This document shows positions 26,574 to 35,441 of a stretch of DNA of 64,000 bases, piece after piece. Position 1 is the stretch's first letter, and each line of letters begins with the position of its first letter. Source of the stretch: JAAXKN01 sp036261625 (GTDB taxonomy: Bacteria; Bacteroidota; Ignavibacteria; Ignavibacteriales; SURF-24); the NCBI GenBank assembly GCA_036261625.1, contig DATAKL010000009.1, forward strand, positions 7,271 through 71,270, in the 5' to 3' direction. The position numbers and the translations under genes were made by a program. Under the pieces are notes generated by a model that was given only the letters and a program-made list of their open reading frames with translations, was not told the DNA's origin and ran no database searches.

Positions 26574-27069
26574 CAATTCTGCGCTCAGCCTGGTTTTCAT
26601 TGCCATAATAGCTGCTTACATCTTAAAGCTCTTCGGTGTTATAACACTGAGCACCGGAAAGATAGTAGCCTACGCTTTTTTACTTTACGGCATAGTTTCA
26701 GTTTATCTTACCATGGGGACGCACAGGAGGGCAGGACTATTCTTTGGGACGGCCATTTTTCTTACGGGTATAGTTTTATTTATTGTAGAGTACTTCGATA
26801 TAATTCAGCCCGGGATACTGGTTCTGCCGGCCCTGCTTTTTATTATAGGCATAGGATTTCTTATGCTCTTCTTCGACGATTTTTCAAACCGGGTATTTCT
26901 TTACACCTCAGGCACGCTTGTATTTTTCTCCATCCTCTCGGCATTTCTAACCAGGCGTTTCCCGATGTTCGGCTTTGCGAACAGGGTTAGCTCGGGACTT
27001 TTGGACTACTACCCCGTTTTCCTAATACTCCTCGGCATATACATTCTTCTTAACAGGAAGAGGCAGTGA
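26563..27069 (+). CDS. Small polytopic membrane protein linked to PspC protein
   Basis: 168 residues; the TTG start at 26563 is preceded by GCGAGGT and overlaps the PspC gene, so translation is coupled. Five or so hydrophobic segments fill most of the chain, resembling the LiaF/DUF5668 transmembrane region. Its role is probably tied to the PspC partner in envelope stress. A weak hairpin (CCGGGC/GCCCGG, 27084-27105) follows. Confidence 0.65.
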   Translation: MRNDNSALSLVFIAIIAAYILKLFGVITLSTGKIVAYAFLLYGIVSVYLTMGTHRRAGLFFGTAIFLTGIVLFIVEYFDIIQPGILVLPALLFIIGIGFLMLFFDDFSNRVFLYTSGTLVFFSILSAFLTRRFPMFGFANRVSSGLLDYYPVFLILLGIYILLNRKRQ

Positions 27070-27128
27070 TTCTTTCTAATTTTCCGGGCGGAACTTTAAG
27101 CCCGGATGCAATTTTCTTCTAAATTAAG

Positions 27129-27140
27129 TAACTTAAGTTA
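27129..27140. promoter_or_regulatory. Candidate operator for the MntA/HepT pair
   Basis: A perfect 12-base palindrome TAACTTAAGTTA lies 41 bases before the MntA-like start. Toxin-antitoxin pairs are often self-regulated from such sites; nothing else supports it. Confidence 0.25.
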
Positions 27141-27180
27141 GTTCATCACAAAATACTAATAAAACTAATGAGACAGTTAT

Positions 27181-27468
27181 ATGAATCTGCATGAATTAAG
27201 ACAGAAAAGGGATCGCATTTTGCAGATAGCCTCTCTTTACGGGGCAAGGGATCTGCGGATTTTTGGTTCCATTGCCCGAAACGAGCAGACTGAAAGCAGT
27301 GATGTGGACATTTTAGCAAAAATGGAAAAAGGGACGACCTTATTAAGGCATATTTCTCTGGTCCATGCACTTGAAGAAGAATTAGGGATAAAAGTAGATG
27401 TGGTTTCTGAAAATGCTATTAAAGGCCGAATTAAAGAAAATATTATGCGTGAGGTAATTCAGCTTTGA
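27181..27468 (+). CDS. MntA-like minimal nucleotidyltransferase (antitoxin)
   Basis: 95 residues. The nucleotidyltransferase signature is GSIARNEQTESSDVD, with Gly29-Ser30 and Asp41/Asp43 as metal ligands. In the known MntA-HepT system, such an enzyme silences its HEPN toxin partner by adding AMP to a tyrosine. The HepT gene overlaps its stop codon by 4 bases, the usual arrangement. A close paralogue without a partner lies at 45107-45394. Confidence 0.9.
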   Translation: MNLHELRQKRDRILQIASLYGARDLRIFGSIARNEQTESSDVDILAKMEKGTTLLRHISLVHALEEELGIKVDVVSENAIKGRIKENIMREVIQL

Positions 27469-27806
27469 GAAATGATACTGAATGGCTGAAAGATATTTTA
27501 GATGAAATTGCGCTGATTGAAAAGTATTCAGTGAAAGGAGAACTAGCCTTCCAGAAGGATGAATTAATTCAGACATGGATGATTCACCACTTGCAGACAA
27601 TTGGTGAAGCAGCCGGTAAACTGTCTGAAAATCTAAAACAAAAATATCCCTCAATCCCCTGGAGAGACATCATCTCCATGCGTAACTTTATAGTGCATCA
27701 GTATTTTGGAGTTGACCTGGAGGAAATCTGGAATACTGTCACCCATGATATCCCGGTTCTGAAAAACAATCTCAATCAAGTCCTAAAGGATCCCGATAAT
27801 TCTTAG
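27465..27806 (+). CDS. HepT-like HEPN toxin (DUF86)
   Basis: 113 residues from a TTG start at 27465 that overlaps the MntA stop (TTGA). The HEPN ribonuclease motif Rx4HxY is intact as RNFIVHQY, giving Arg73, His78 and Tyr80; the Tyr is the residue modified by MntA in studied pairs. It probably cuts RNA when released. The intact motif suggests an active pair. Confidence 0.9.
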   Translation: MRNDTEWLKDILDEIALIEKYSVKGELAFQKDELIQTWMIHHLQTIGEAAGKLSENLKQKYPSIPWRDIISMRNFIVHQYFGVDLEEIWNTVTHDIPVLKNNLNQVLKDPDNS

Positions 27807-27828
27807 TTGCGTATCCAAACTAATCCCC

Positions 27829-27870
27829 GGAGCCGCGGTGGCCTGCCCGTCTTTGACGTGGCCGCGACAT
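27829..27870. repeat. Fragment of the nested-palindrome family
   Basis: GGAGCCGCGGTGGCC...GGCCGCGACATGTTCTGATG matches the GGAGCCGCGGTCAGCCGCGACATGTTCCGATTG segment inside the copy at 20290-20630 but with a changed and longer hairpin loop. The rest of the element is missing. Confidence 0.6.
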
Positions 27871-27954
27871 GTTCTGATGAGAAGAACCATTTCAGAATTA
27901 CAATAAATTTGGCTAAATTCGCGGAAGTGTCTAATATTTAAAGTCATAAATCGT

Positions 27955-29592
27955 ATGAACAACATTACTGCAGCCATCTTATCTATTTTAAACCTTAAAA
28001 GATTCACCCGTAAACATAAGCTGGAAAAGCTAAGGTCTGCTTGGGGTCAGCCTCTTGATCGATTTCACAATTTCGATCTTATAAGGAATTATCATGAACT
28101 GGTCTGCACAGACTCTGGGGATGAATTTGTGGATGATAAAACCTGGTCGGACCTCAATCTTAACGATGTTTACTCCTTAATTGACAGGAATATCAGCGGC
28201 CCCGGCAGACAGTATCTTTATCACCTGCTTCATAAGTATGAACTGAACGATGACAAACTTGACAGCCGGTTTAACCAGATAAAACTGTTCAAAGAAAACC
28301 AGGGAATAAGAGAAAAAATACAATTAGCCCTTCAGAGACTCAGCAGCGACGATACTTACTTTATAATCAGCCTTCTTCTTGGTGAAAAGCCCATAATTCC
28401 CAAATATCCCAGGCTGATTTATTTATCTTCGGCTCTTTCAATTCTTTCTATTCTGGCTGCATTTTACAACAGCACTTTCTTTTTTGCCGTATTGTTTATG
28501 GCGGTGCTAAACCTGATAATAACTAAAATATATTCTTCCGGGATCTATGAATCCTTCATCGGATTTTCCAATCTAAATAAAATGATAGTTTCAGCAAATG
28601 AGCTTGCCGGCTTAGAGTCTGAAACAGCAATTGAACAGCTTTCTGTTCTTAAGAAACATTCCGGGGTCCTGAAAAAGCTGAATAAAAAAGTTTCCCACCT
28701 TGTAATTGATAAATCGCAGCTTGATACTTTTGCACAAACAGTTATAGAATACTTAAATATGTTCTGCCTGTTCGATCTGGTTGCATACACCAGATCCGTT
28801 ATCGAATTGTACAAATACAAGAAAGAGCTTAAAGAGGTTTTTGATGCCGTGGCAAGTCTGGATGCACATATTTCAATTGCATCCTACTTTTGCAGCATCC
28901 CTTATTATTCAAAGCCTGAATTTATTTCGGGGAACACAATATCCTTCGATGAGGTTTATCATCCATTGATTGATGAAGCGGTACCGAATTCTATAAGCGG
29001 GTTAAGCAGGTCGGCTTTGATTACCGGGTCCAATATGGCCGGTAAAACCACATTTATTAAATGTATAGGTGTAAACACAATTCTTTCCCAAACACTCGGG
29101 TTTACTCTTTCCAGAAGAACAGTAATTCCAAAGCTGATTGTCAAATCTTCAATAAAGATCGAAGACAGCATTGCAGATTCCAGGAGTTATTATTTTTCGG
29201 AAGTTGAAGAGATTAAAAAACTTATCGGTCTGAGCAGAACGGAGAAGAAATATCTTTTTATAATAGATGAGATTTTCAGAGGGACCAATACAGTTGAAAG
29301 GCTTGGAATTTCCGCAGCCGTACTTAAGCAGTTAAACCATAACAACCTGGTGCTGGTTACGACACATGACATTGAGCTTCAGGACCTGCTGGATAACTCA
29401 TTTTCCATGTATCACTTCAGTGAGCAGGTAGAAGGAGACAGATACTATTTTGATTTCAGGATAAAGGAAGGTCCCTGTTCCTCCGGCAATGCCATTAAGC
29501 TCCTGGAGCTGACAGGCTACCCCGAGCAAGTCACTAATGAAGCAAAACAGATCAGCAATAGGATAATAAGCAAAGAAGGAGTAAATATCTAA
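27955..29592 (+). CDS. Membrane-anchored MutS-family ATPase
   Basis: 545 residues. The C-terminal third is a MutS domain V ATPase: Walker A TGSNMAGKTT near 358, Walker B YLFIIDEIFRGT near 438, and a VTTHD segment. The clamp-like middle is helical. Two hydrophobic segments near residues 155-190 (ILSILAAF...FFAVLFMAVLNLII) point to membrane attachment, which MutS1 and MutS2 lack. There is no N-terminal mismatch-recognition domain. It belongs to a poorly studied MutS-like group; a role in mismatch repair should not be assumed. Confidence 0.8.
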   Translation: MNNITAAILSILNLKRFTRKHKLEKLRSAWGQPLDRFHNFDLIRNYHELVCTDSGDEFVDDKTWSDLNLNDVYSLIDRNISGPGRQYLYHLLHKYELNDDKLDSRFNQIKLFKENQGIREKIQLALQRLSSDDTYFIISLLLGEKPIIPKYPRLIYLSSALSILSILAAFYNSTFFFAVLFMAVLNLIITKIYSSGIYESFIGFSNLNKMIVSANELAGLESETAIEQLSVLKKHSGVLKKLNKKVSHLVIDKSQLDTFAQTVIEYLNMFCLFDLVAYTRSVIELYKYKKELKEVFDAVASLDAHISIASYFCSIPYYSKPEFISGNTISFDEVYHPLIDEAVPNSISGLSRSALITGSNMAGKTTFIKCIGVNTILSQTLGFTLSRRTVIPKLIVKSSIKIEDSIADSRSYYFSEVEEIKKLIGLSRTEKKYLFIIDEIFRGTNTVERLGISAAVLKQLNHNNLVLVTTHDIELQDLLDNSFSMYHFSEQVEGDRYYFDFRIKEGPCSSGNAIKLLELTGYPEQVTNEAKQISNRIISKEGVNI

Positions 29593-29678
29593 ACATCTTC
29601 TAAGCAGTTATCCGGCTTCAGTCCGGAAGACTTTCGATTGTATTTCTTCATTTATCGGGCTGAGTTGAGCCCCTTGTT

Positions 29679-30467
29679 TTATTTAGAATCCATGAATACC
29701 ACTTCATCGGCATTAAAATATTCGGGATCGAAATCATCTCCCGCCCATTCTTTCATCTCTTCATAATCCTCAGAATCCTCATTGCTTAAAGTATCGAGAA
29801 GTTCCTCGTAGCCCCAGGAACCGCCGCAATCCTCAGGCGGGCAAGCCCTTTCACCGGCAAGGCAAACCGGGTAGGTAAGGTTTTCATCCCTTGGCAGGGA
29901 TTTCTCAAACTTTATTGTATGCTCCCAGCAATCCCCAAAATCGTACGTATATAATGCTTTCGAATTCAGCCTGGAGAAATAATTCGCAACTTTGTGTTTT
30001 TTCCCCTCAATTACCCCGGGAGCCATTTCATCTGGTATACCGATACTTACCTCAAGGCCTGTTTTCGGGTTCATTATCTTAAACTCATGCAGATGGTAAT
30101 TAAGCCATCCCATTGCATCCTGAATTGCATTATGCAGCTGTTCGAAATTATAAGTTTCAGGCACCTGTATACGCCGCCATATCCTCGGCTTTACATCGTG
30201 GAGAGTGATTTTGAACTGATAAACATTTTCAAACTGCTTTTTACTGCCCTTTTTACCGGCACCCTCAGTGTTCGCGACCTGTCCGGTGTTAGCTTTCGCC
30301 GTCTTGAACAGCCCTCCCGATTCCTTCATTGCTTTCAGGGGAATAAGTCCTATACTGTCCTCGAGTTGAAATATTTCGAGCTCATCTCCCGGCTCCAGTT
30401 TCAGCTTTTTCCGTATCTCTTCGGGGATAACAACCTGATATTCCGGTAAGATTTTTACAATTGTCAT
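29679..30467 (-). CDS. AbrB/MazE-type domain fused to pRiA4b ORF-3-like domain
   Basis: 262 residues. Residues 1-47 (TIVKILPEYQVVIPEEIRKKLKLEPGDELEIF) form a SpoVT/AbrB swapped-hairpin DNA-binding domain of the kind used by antitoxins. From about residue 80 to 250 lies a plasmid pRiA4b ORF-3-like domain (YQFKITLHDVKPRIWRRIQVPE... YDFGDCWEHTIKFEK...CPPEDCGG). A linker of about 30 residues joins them. GGGAGAGAAAG precedes the ATG. pRiA4b domains occur with mobile elements and their activity is not established; the fusion suggests a DNA-bound regulator. Confidence in the domains is high, in function low. Confidence 0.8.
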   Translation of the reverse strand: MTIVKILPEYQVVIPEEIRKKLKLEPGDELEIFQLEDSIGLIPLKAMKESGGLFKTAKANTGQVANTEGAGKKGSKKQFENVYQFKITLHDVKPRIWRRIQVPETYNFEQLHNAIQDAMGWLNYHLHEFKIMNPKTGLEVSIGIPDEMAPGVIEGKKHKVANYFSRLNSKALYTYDFGDCWEHTIKFEKSLPRDENLTYPVCLAGERACPPEDCGGSWGYEELLDTLSNEDSEDYEEMKEWAGDDFDPEYFNADEVVFMDSK

Positions 30468-30882
30468 CTTTCTCTCCCAATTTTATAAATAATATATCGA
30501 TACTTCGGCCATAATTCAATAAAGCAGCCGGGTTGAACTATAATTTAATATATCTTTAATTTAGCAAGTATGTAAGGAACAGATATTAAAAGGAAACAGA
30601 TTATACGATTTTCCAGCTTTTTTATGGATTTTTATTCTTTTTTTATGTGCGTTTCCTAAAAACAAACGCAACTTTTCAGAGGAAGCTGCAATGCCGGCAT
30701 TTGCCGGCAGATTTAAGGCACAAAGTGACAATATCTTTAATGTTAAGATATTCCAGATAAGGGAACTCAATTCTGCCTAATCTCCAAAAATATTTTTACT
30801 TTGCAGCAACATTTTTCTTTTGCCGGCGTCTATAATATAAACAATCGGAAAGGACTTGACCAATACTCAACCTGAAGGCAGA
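30468..30882. other. Intergenic region with repeated TGCCGGCA palindromes
   Basis: No gene is supported between the AbrB fusion and the ECF sigma gene. TGCCGGCA occurs at 30692-30699 and 30702-30709, and TGCCGGCG at 30831-30838 just before TATAATA. A TACTTTG near 30798 could be a -7 box. The repeated octamer close to a likely promoter makes an operator possible. Confidence 0.35.
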
Positions 30883-31371
30883 ATGGAATTTAAGTTTTAT
30901 TATGCAAAACATAAGTCCAAATTGTACTTTTATGTATTCAGAATGCTGAATGATAAGATGCTTACCGATGACATTGTGCAGAATGTGTTTATTAAACTTT
31001 ATGAGAATATGGATAATATTAATAACCGGGAATTTATAGCATCATGGATCTATAAAACTGCAAGAAATAAGGTTTATAGCTTTTTAAGGCATAAAAAAAG
31101 AAAAGCCGAGGAGCTGATTGACGACGAAGAGCCGCTATACTCTGAAACGCTGACGGATGAAATGGATAATGTTGAGTTGAGGGAAATGATTATGTCGGCA
31201 CTTGAAACTATCCCTGAAGAGCAAAGGGAAGCTTACCTGCTGAAAGAATATTCAGGCTTCAGCTATAAAGAGATAGCATCTCTTCAGGACATTGATGAAG
31301 AATTGGTCAAAAGCCGCCTTTTCCACGCAAGAAAGAAACTGATAGCTAAAATAGCCAAGGTCATTTTATAA
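30883..31371 (+). CDS. ECF-type RNA polymerase sigma factor
   Basis: 162 residues from ATG 30883, which has GAAGG 4 bases upstream; a TTG at 30856 is an alternative with poor spacing. Sigma region 2 (DDIVQNVFIKLYENMDNI) and region 4 (IPEEQREAYLLKEYSGFSYKEIASLQDIDEELVKSRL) are clear. It directs transcription of a regulon that probably includes the genes that follow. The zinc-finger anti-sigma gene starts 16 bases downstream. Confidence 0.88.
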   Translation: MEFKFYYAKHKSKLYFYVFRMLNDKMLTDDIVQNVFIKLYENMDNINNREFIASWIYKTARNKVYSFLRHKKRKAEELIDDEEPLYSETLTDEMDNVELREMIMSALETIPEEQREAYLLKEYSGFSYKEIASLQDIDEELVKSRLFHARKKLIAKIAKVIL

Positions 31372-31387
31372 TAAAAGGAATGATCAT

Positions 31388-31855
31388 ATGAAATGCGAAG
31401 AAATTCAAGAATTGATAAGCCAATTTAGTGACGGCTCTCTGGAAACAGAAAAAGAGGCCTTCATATTTGCACATATGTCGGTGTGCCCCGGGTGCAGGAC
31501 ATTCTTAAAATCTATTAACACGCTTAGCTTTTCAGCTCAGAGAGAAGAATTCTATTTCCCTCCTGAACTGGACAAGAAGGTCATCAGCAAAACCGAAAAG
31601 AGGAAAGCGAAAAAGCACGTAAACATTCTTACCATGAAATATCCGGCATATGTTTCCTTTTCATTCGGAGCAGTTGTGATATTATTGCTCTTCCTGCTTT
31701 TTAAGTCAACAACAGAATACAGGCAGGAGCTTCATGAAGCCATGGAAAACATGCAGCAGCAGAATAAGCAGATTCAGACTATACTGAACAGCTACCCTGA
31801 AATTCAGGTTCGGCCTAAACAGGTAAATGAAATATTCGTTAACAGAAAATTGTGA
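31388..31855 (+). CDS. Anti-sigma factor with zf-HC2 finger and one membrane segment
   Basis: 155 residues. The ZAS-type zinc finger is C3...H29xxxC33xxC36. A single hydrophobic segment spans about 83-104, followed by a Gln/Met-rich helical part on the far side of the membrane. It likely holds the preceding ECF sigma factor inactive until an envelope signal arrives. A TonB-like gene begins 9 bases later. Confidence 0.85.
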   Translation: MKCEEIQELISQFSDGSLETEKEAFIFAHMSVCPGCRTFLKSINTLSFSAQREEFYFPPELDKKVISKTEKRKAKKHVNILTMKYPAYVSFSFGAVVILLLFLLFKSTTEYRQELHEAMENMQQQNKQIQTILNSYPEIQVRPKQVNEIFVNRKL

Positions 31856-31864
31856 GGCAGTGAA

Positions 31865-32833
31865 ATGAAATCCAGATACAGATATTTTATTGCAATCAGC
31901 ATCATTGTGCTGGTATTTATTATCGGATTGGCTGCGGGTTTCTTTATAAATAAGCGCCCTAATTTTATATCCTCCTCAATTAAACAGCATGAAGTTTACA
32001 ACACTTCTGATTGGGCAATATCATATTACTCCATTTCGGTGCCTCAGGATTATTATGATACAAGGTTCGTAAACAAATCAGCTCAGATCAATATGGGAGA
32101 CAAGAAGTTCCTTGATATAATAGGTAAATCCATACCCGTTAAAACAGTTTTTGACAACTGCGGAGAAGGCACGCACCAATTCAATTTTATTTTCCAGATT
32201 GATAAGAATGGAAATGCGATCGATTGCAATATCCGCAAGATCATTAATACAACCAAAGGCGGGGGTGTTAGAAATGCAGATTACTTAATTCAGGGCAAAG
32301 CACTAATTAATAATCTTGCCGCAAAATATCAGCCCGGAGTTTACAGTGGGAAAATTGTTAACAGCCTTATGATAAAAGATCTGGCGATCTATGTGGATAA
32401 GAACGGAAACTCCAGGGCAGGGTGGAACTTTTCTGAAACTTTGCCCGGAATATCCATGGCACCATACAACTATGCACTAAAAAGCCCGCGTGGCCCCCGT
32501 CAAAGAAGAGAACTTGAAGAATACAAATCTTCAGCTGATAAAATGCCCGAGTATCCCGGTGGGACACAGGCCATGGCAAAGTTTATCGAAAGGAACATCA
32601 TTTACCCGGAAGCGGCAAAACAGGCAGGCGTTGAAGGGAAAGTTATTGTGGAAGTATATATTGATGAAATCGGCAGGGTCGCTTACGCAAAAATATTAAA
32701 AGGCATTGGCGGCGGATGCGAAGCAGAAGCCGAGAGAGTATTGGGTCTCTTGAAAAACTTTCGGCCAGGAATTGAAAATGGGGTGCCGGTAAAAACCAAA
32801 ATAGTTATTCCTTTCAACTTCAACATTGGATAA
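31865..32833 (+). CDS. TonB-domain energy-transducer-like protein
   Basis: 322 residues. One N-terminal membrane segment (about 8-28) precedes a periplasmic region with no recognised domain. A TonB_C domain (about 240-322: PEYPGGTQAMAKFIERNIIYPEAAKQAG) follows. This form is common in Bacteroidota, where it transmits the ExbB/ExbD proton-driven force to outer-membrane receptors. No ExbBD or receptor genes are nearby, so the partner is elsewhere. It forms a three-gene operon with the ECF and anti-sigma genes. Confidence 0.85.
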   Translation: MKSRYRYFIAISIIVLVFIIGLAAGFFINKRPNFISSSIKQHEVYNTSDWAISYYSISVPQDYYDTRFVNKSAQINMGDKKFLDIIGKSIPVKTVFDNCGEGTHQFNFIFQIDKNGNAIDCNIRKIINTTKGGGVRNADYLIQGKALINNLAAKYQPGVYSGKIVNSLMIKDLAIYVDKNGNSRAGWNFSETLPGISMAPYNYALKSPRGPRQRRELEEYKSSADKMPEYPGGTQAMAKFIERNIIYPEAAKQAGVEGKVIVEVYIDEIGRVAYAKILKGIGGGCEAEAERVLGLLKNFRPGIENGVPVKTKIVIPFNFNIG

Positions 32834-33027
32834 ATTCAAGTTTCCCTAATTTCCTTTGCAGGAAACATGAAGCATCAGGAAACAGTTGGAGTAAGTGGCA
32901 GTCCTTTAGAGTTGCAATTACAGTTGGACAATGAAAACTTATAATTTTATATTGCAAACTATTATACAGAAATCTATTTGAAATCTACTTAATCAGCTTT
33001 TACTTTTCGTTTTAGCAAGGAATTTGA

Positions 33028-33921
33028 ATGATGAAATTCGGTGGAAGAGTATCTGTTTTCTTTCTGAGTATTTTTGTTTTTGCATCCAATATTTTTGGAG
33101 AAAGCGACTCATTAAAAACTAATTATTCAAAATCCCCAGCTATCGATATTACGTCTATCAGGGACGATTTTGATAAAACTCTTATTAATGAAGGCTATAA
33201 GAACTATTCTGTATTTATCTTGCCCTCGGGCACTTATTGCAAATCCATTTATCTTGCAATAAATCCCTCCTTAGAAGTTTTGGATATAAAAGTGATCGCA
33301 ATCTTCAGTGAGGGCTTTGATATGAGTCAGGAGCCCTTAAAAGCAATGAATGATTCTTTATATATAGGGAAAGTAGGATTAAGCAGCAGGAATGGTTTCC
33401 CTGTTGAACCTATCAGCATCGTATTTGACCGAAAGAATAACAGCATATTTTATAAATGCAGCAATCCATCCGGGAAGAATGAGCCATACTACTTTAAGAG
33501 GGAGAACATAGGAAGTTATTTTCCCTTCAAAAGAATGAATACCTGTGACGGCAAAGATATTGAGATTACAAGAGACAAAATATTCATATTCAACTGGTGG
33601 GAAACGGGCTGTGTACCATGCAGGGTAGAAATTCCCGGTTTGAATAAACTGGTGGAGAAATATAAAGGCAATGACAGCGTTGTTTTTATTTCAGTGATTC
33701 ACGACAATAACAATTTAAAGAAGTTCCTGTCCGGGAATAGATTCGACTACATTCACTGCTTTTCAGATAAAGATATTACAGATTACTTTGGCATTAGATA
33801 TCCAAGAAATATCATCGTAAACCATGAAGGTAAAGTGATTTATGATGAAGTTGGGGCAATAGCCAATAAATACATTGAACTTGAAAAAGTAATCGACCAG
33901 GCTATCAGCATTAAGAAGTAG
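33028..33921 (+). CDS. Exported TlpA/thioredoxin-like protein
   Basis: 297 residues with a signal peptide (ending about ASNIFGES). The C-terminal half is a thioredoxin fold with redox pair CVPC at Cys195 and Cys198 (WWETGCVPCRVEIPGLN). The N-terminal half of 160 residues is unrecognised. It probably acts as a periplasmic thiol-disulfide protein. The 194-base gap before it leaves open whether it belongs to the upstream sigma operon. Confidence 0.8.
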   Translation: MMKFGGRVSVFFLSIFVFASNIFGESDSLKTNYSKSPAIDITSIRDDFDKTLINEGYKNYSVFILPSGTYCKSIYLAINPSLEVLDIKVIAIFSEGFDMSQEPLKAMNDSLYIGKVGLSSRNGFPVEPISIVFDRKNNSIFYKCSNPSGKNEPYYFKRENIGSYFPFKRMNTCDGKDIEITRDKIFIFNWWETGCVPCRVEIPGLNKLVEKYKGNDSVVFISVIHDNNNLKKFLSGNRFDYIHCFSDKDITDYFGIRYPRNIIVNHEGKVIYDEVGAIANKYIELEKVIDQAISIKK

Positions 33922-34204
33922 AAATAAAAACTGTAACTGGTATAAAATGCACATTCAATTCGCAGCGAATTCAATTATCTTGTTCCCTGAGGCAGGAGCC
34001 AAAGTAACTTAAATAATTGTAAATCTTTGCGAACAGGCCTTCTCTATAGAACATATACCTGTAGATAATATCTGGAGTGGGTCACAGTTCAGCTTCTTTT
34101 TGCCCAATCTCCAACACTATTTTGTCTCGCAGAAAAATCTTTTATGCTTCGTGTAATTTTTTCATCTTTCATTCGTCTATTTATTAACAACAAATAATTA
34201 CTCT

Positions 34205-34693
34205 TTGAATAATACTTTAGTTCATATCCCATCAGAAAAATTATATAAAATGTATTCTGATGATATTTTAAGATATTCTTTTAGCATCCTAAGAGATTAT
34301 GAGGAAGCTAAGGATATGGTGCAGGAAGTATTTATCCGGCATTTTGAAAACGAACAGTCATTTAAGGGAGCCTGCAGTTATAAAACGTGGCTCCTGATCA
34401 TTACCCGGAATCTCTTTTACTCTAAAATCAAAAGCAAAAGCTTTACAAATGAAAGAGTTGACGAAGAACTTAATGATTCTGTTTTTGAAGTAAACTATGA
34501 AATTAATATTTCTATAAAAGATGCGTTAATGAAAATCCCCTCTGAATATAGTGAATTGTTATATCTGAAAGAAGCAGAGGGCTATTCGTATGAGGAAATA
34601 TCTCAAATTACAGAAACCTCACTGGATAACGTGGCCGTCAGATTACACAGAGCAAAGAAGATGCTAAGGAAAATATTAAAAGACCGGTATTAA
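34205..34693 (+). CDS. Second ECF-type RNA polymerase sigma factor
   Basis: 162 residues from TTG 34205 (no good ribosome-binding site; an ATG at 34250 would trim 15 residues). Region 2 includes DDILRYSFSILRDYEEAKDMVQEVFIRHFEN and region 4 includes IPSEYSELLYLKEAEGYSYEEISQITETS. It is divergent from the ECF factor at 30883. The anti-sigma gene starts 1 base after its stop codon, so the two are coupled. Confidence 0.85.
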   Translation: MNNTLVHIPSEKLYKMYSDDILRYSFSILRDYEEAKDMVQEVFIRHFENEQSFKGACSYKTWLLIITRNLFYSKIKSKSFTNERVDEELNDSVFEVNYEINISIKDALMKIPSEYSELLYLKEAEGYSYEEISQITETSLDNVAVRLHRAKKMLRKILKDRY

Positions 34694-34694
34694 T

Positions 34695-35423
34695 ATGAAA
34701 CATTATGATTATGAAATAAGCCTTTTTGTTGAAGATGAACTGCCGGATGAGCAGATCACTTTACTGAATATGCATTTAGCCGGCTGTAAAAGCTGCAGAC
34801 AGGTTTTATCGGATTATATGGAAATAAAAAATGAAGTTTCAAAATTCTATAAAAACCTGCCTTCGGATATTCAGGAACTGAATCAAAGTGGTTTAAGCAC
34901 CAATTTTAATAGAAGTATAATAAAAGGGATCCATAAAAACAGCCTTAATACTGAAATCAAATCTTTTAGAAGGAAGAAATTCTTTATACCAGTTTCTGCG
35001 GCTGCTTCTTTCATTATTGCCGTGTTAGCTTTCTGGAATCTTTGGCATCATGATATTCAAGATACATTTAAGAGCGGCAGCACTCCTGCTTTTCAAAAAG
35101 ACATAGAACAGACAACTTCCAACAAGAATACTTATTCCCCTCATCTATATGCGGCTGAAGACCAGACGACGAGGGAAAGTACCAGGGCACTAAAAGATCA
35201 GGTTGAAAGTATAAAAAGGCTGAAGACTGATTCTCTAGATAATAATTATGTCCTGACTGTTGAATGCTTTAATGAGGAAATTGATAAGGCTATAGCGGCT
35301 CACAAAGATAGACTTAAAAATACAGGCTATTTGGTCTCCTTTTCCAGGTATTCTGAATTTGAGGATTTCAATGCAGTTATTGACAGTGCCTTATTAAAAC
35401 AAAACTTACAAATCTTAAACTAA
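34695..35423 (+). CDS. Second anti-sigma factor, zf-HC2 type
   Basis: 242 residues. The zinc finger shows H27xxxC31xxC34. The usual N-terminal cysteine is absent; His3 or Glu could replace it. A membrane segment lies near 99-118 (IPVSAAASFIIAVLAFWNLW). The extracytoplasmic part is about 120 residues, longer than in the first anti-sigma, and ends in a helical region. It is the likely partner of the upstream ECF factor. Confidence 0.82.
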   Translation: MKHYDYEISLFVEDELPDEQITLLNMHLAGCKSCRQVLSDYMEIKNEVSKFYKNLPSDIQELNQSGLSTNFNRSIIKGIHKNSLNTEIKSFRRKKFFIPVSAAASFIIAVLAFWNLWHHDIQDTFKSGSTPAFQKDIEQTTSNKNTYSPHLYAAEDQTTRESTRALKDQVESIKRLKTDSLDNNYVLTVECFNEEIDKAIAAHKDRLKNTGYLVSFSRYSEFEDFNAVIDSALLKQNLQILN

Positions 35424-35441
35424 TTTCAAGGGTAACTTAAA

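Noticed and set aside
27955..29592. MutS1 or MutS2 mismatch or recombination protein
   Set aside because: It is too short, lacks the mismatch-recognition and Smr domains, and has membrane segments.
30561..30770. Minus-strand open frame of 69 codons
   Set aside because: No ribosome-binding site, no domain, low-complexity Lys/Leu content, and it runs through the TGCCGGCA repeats.
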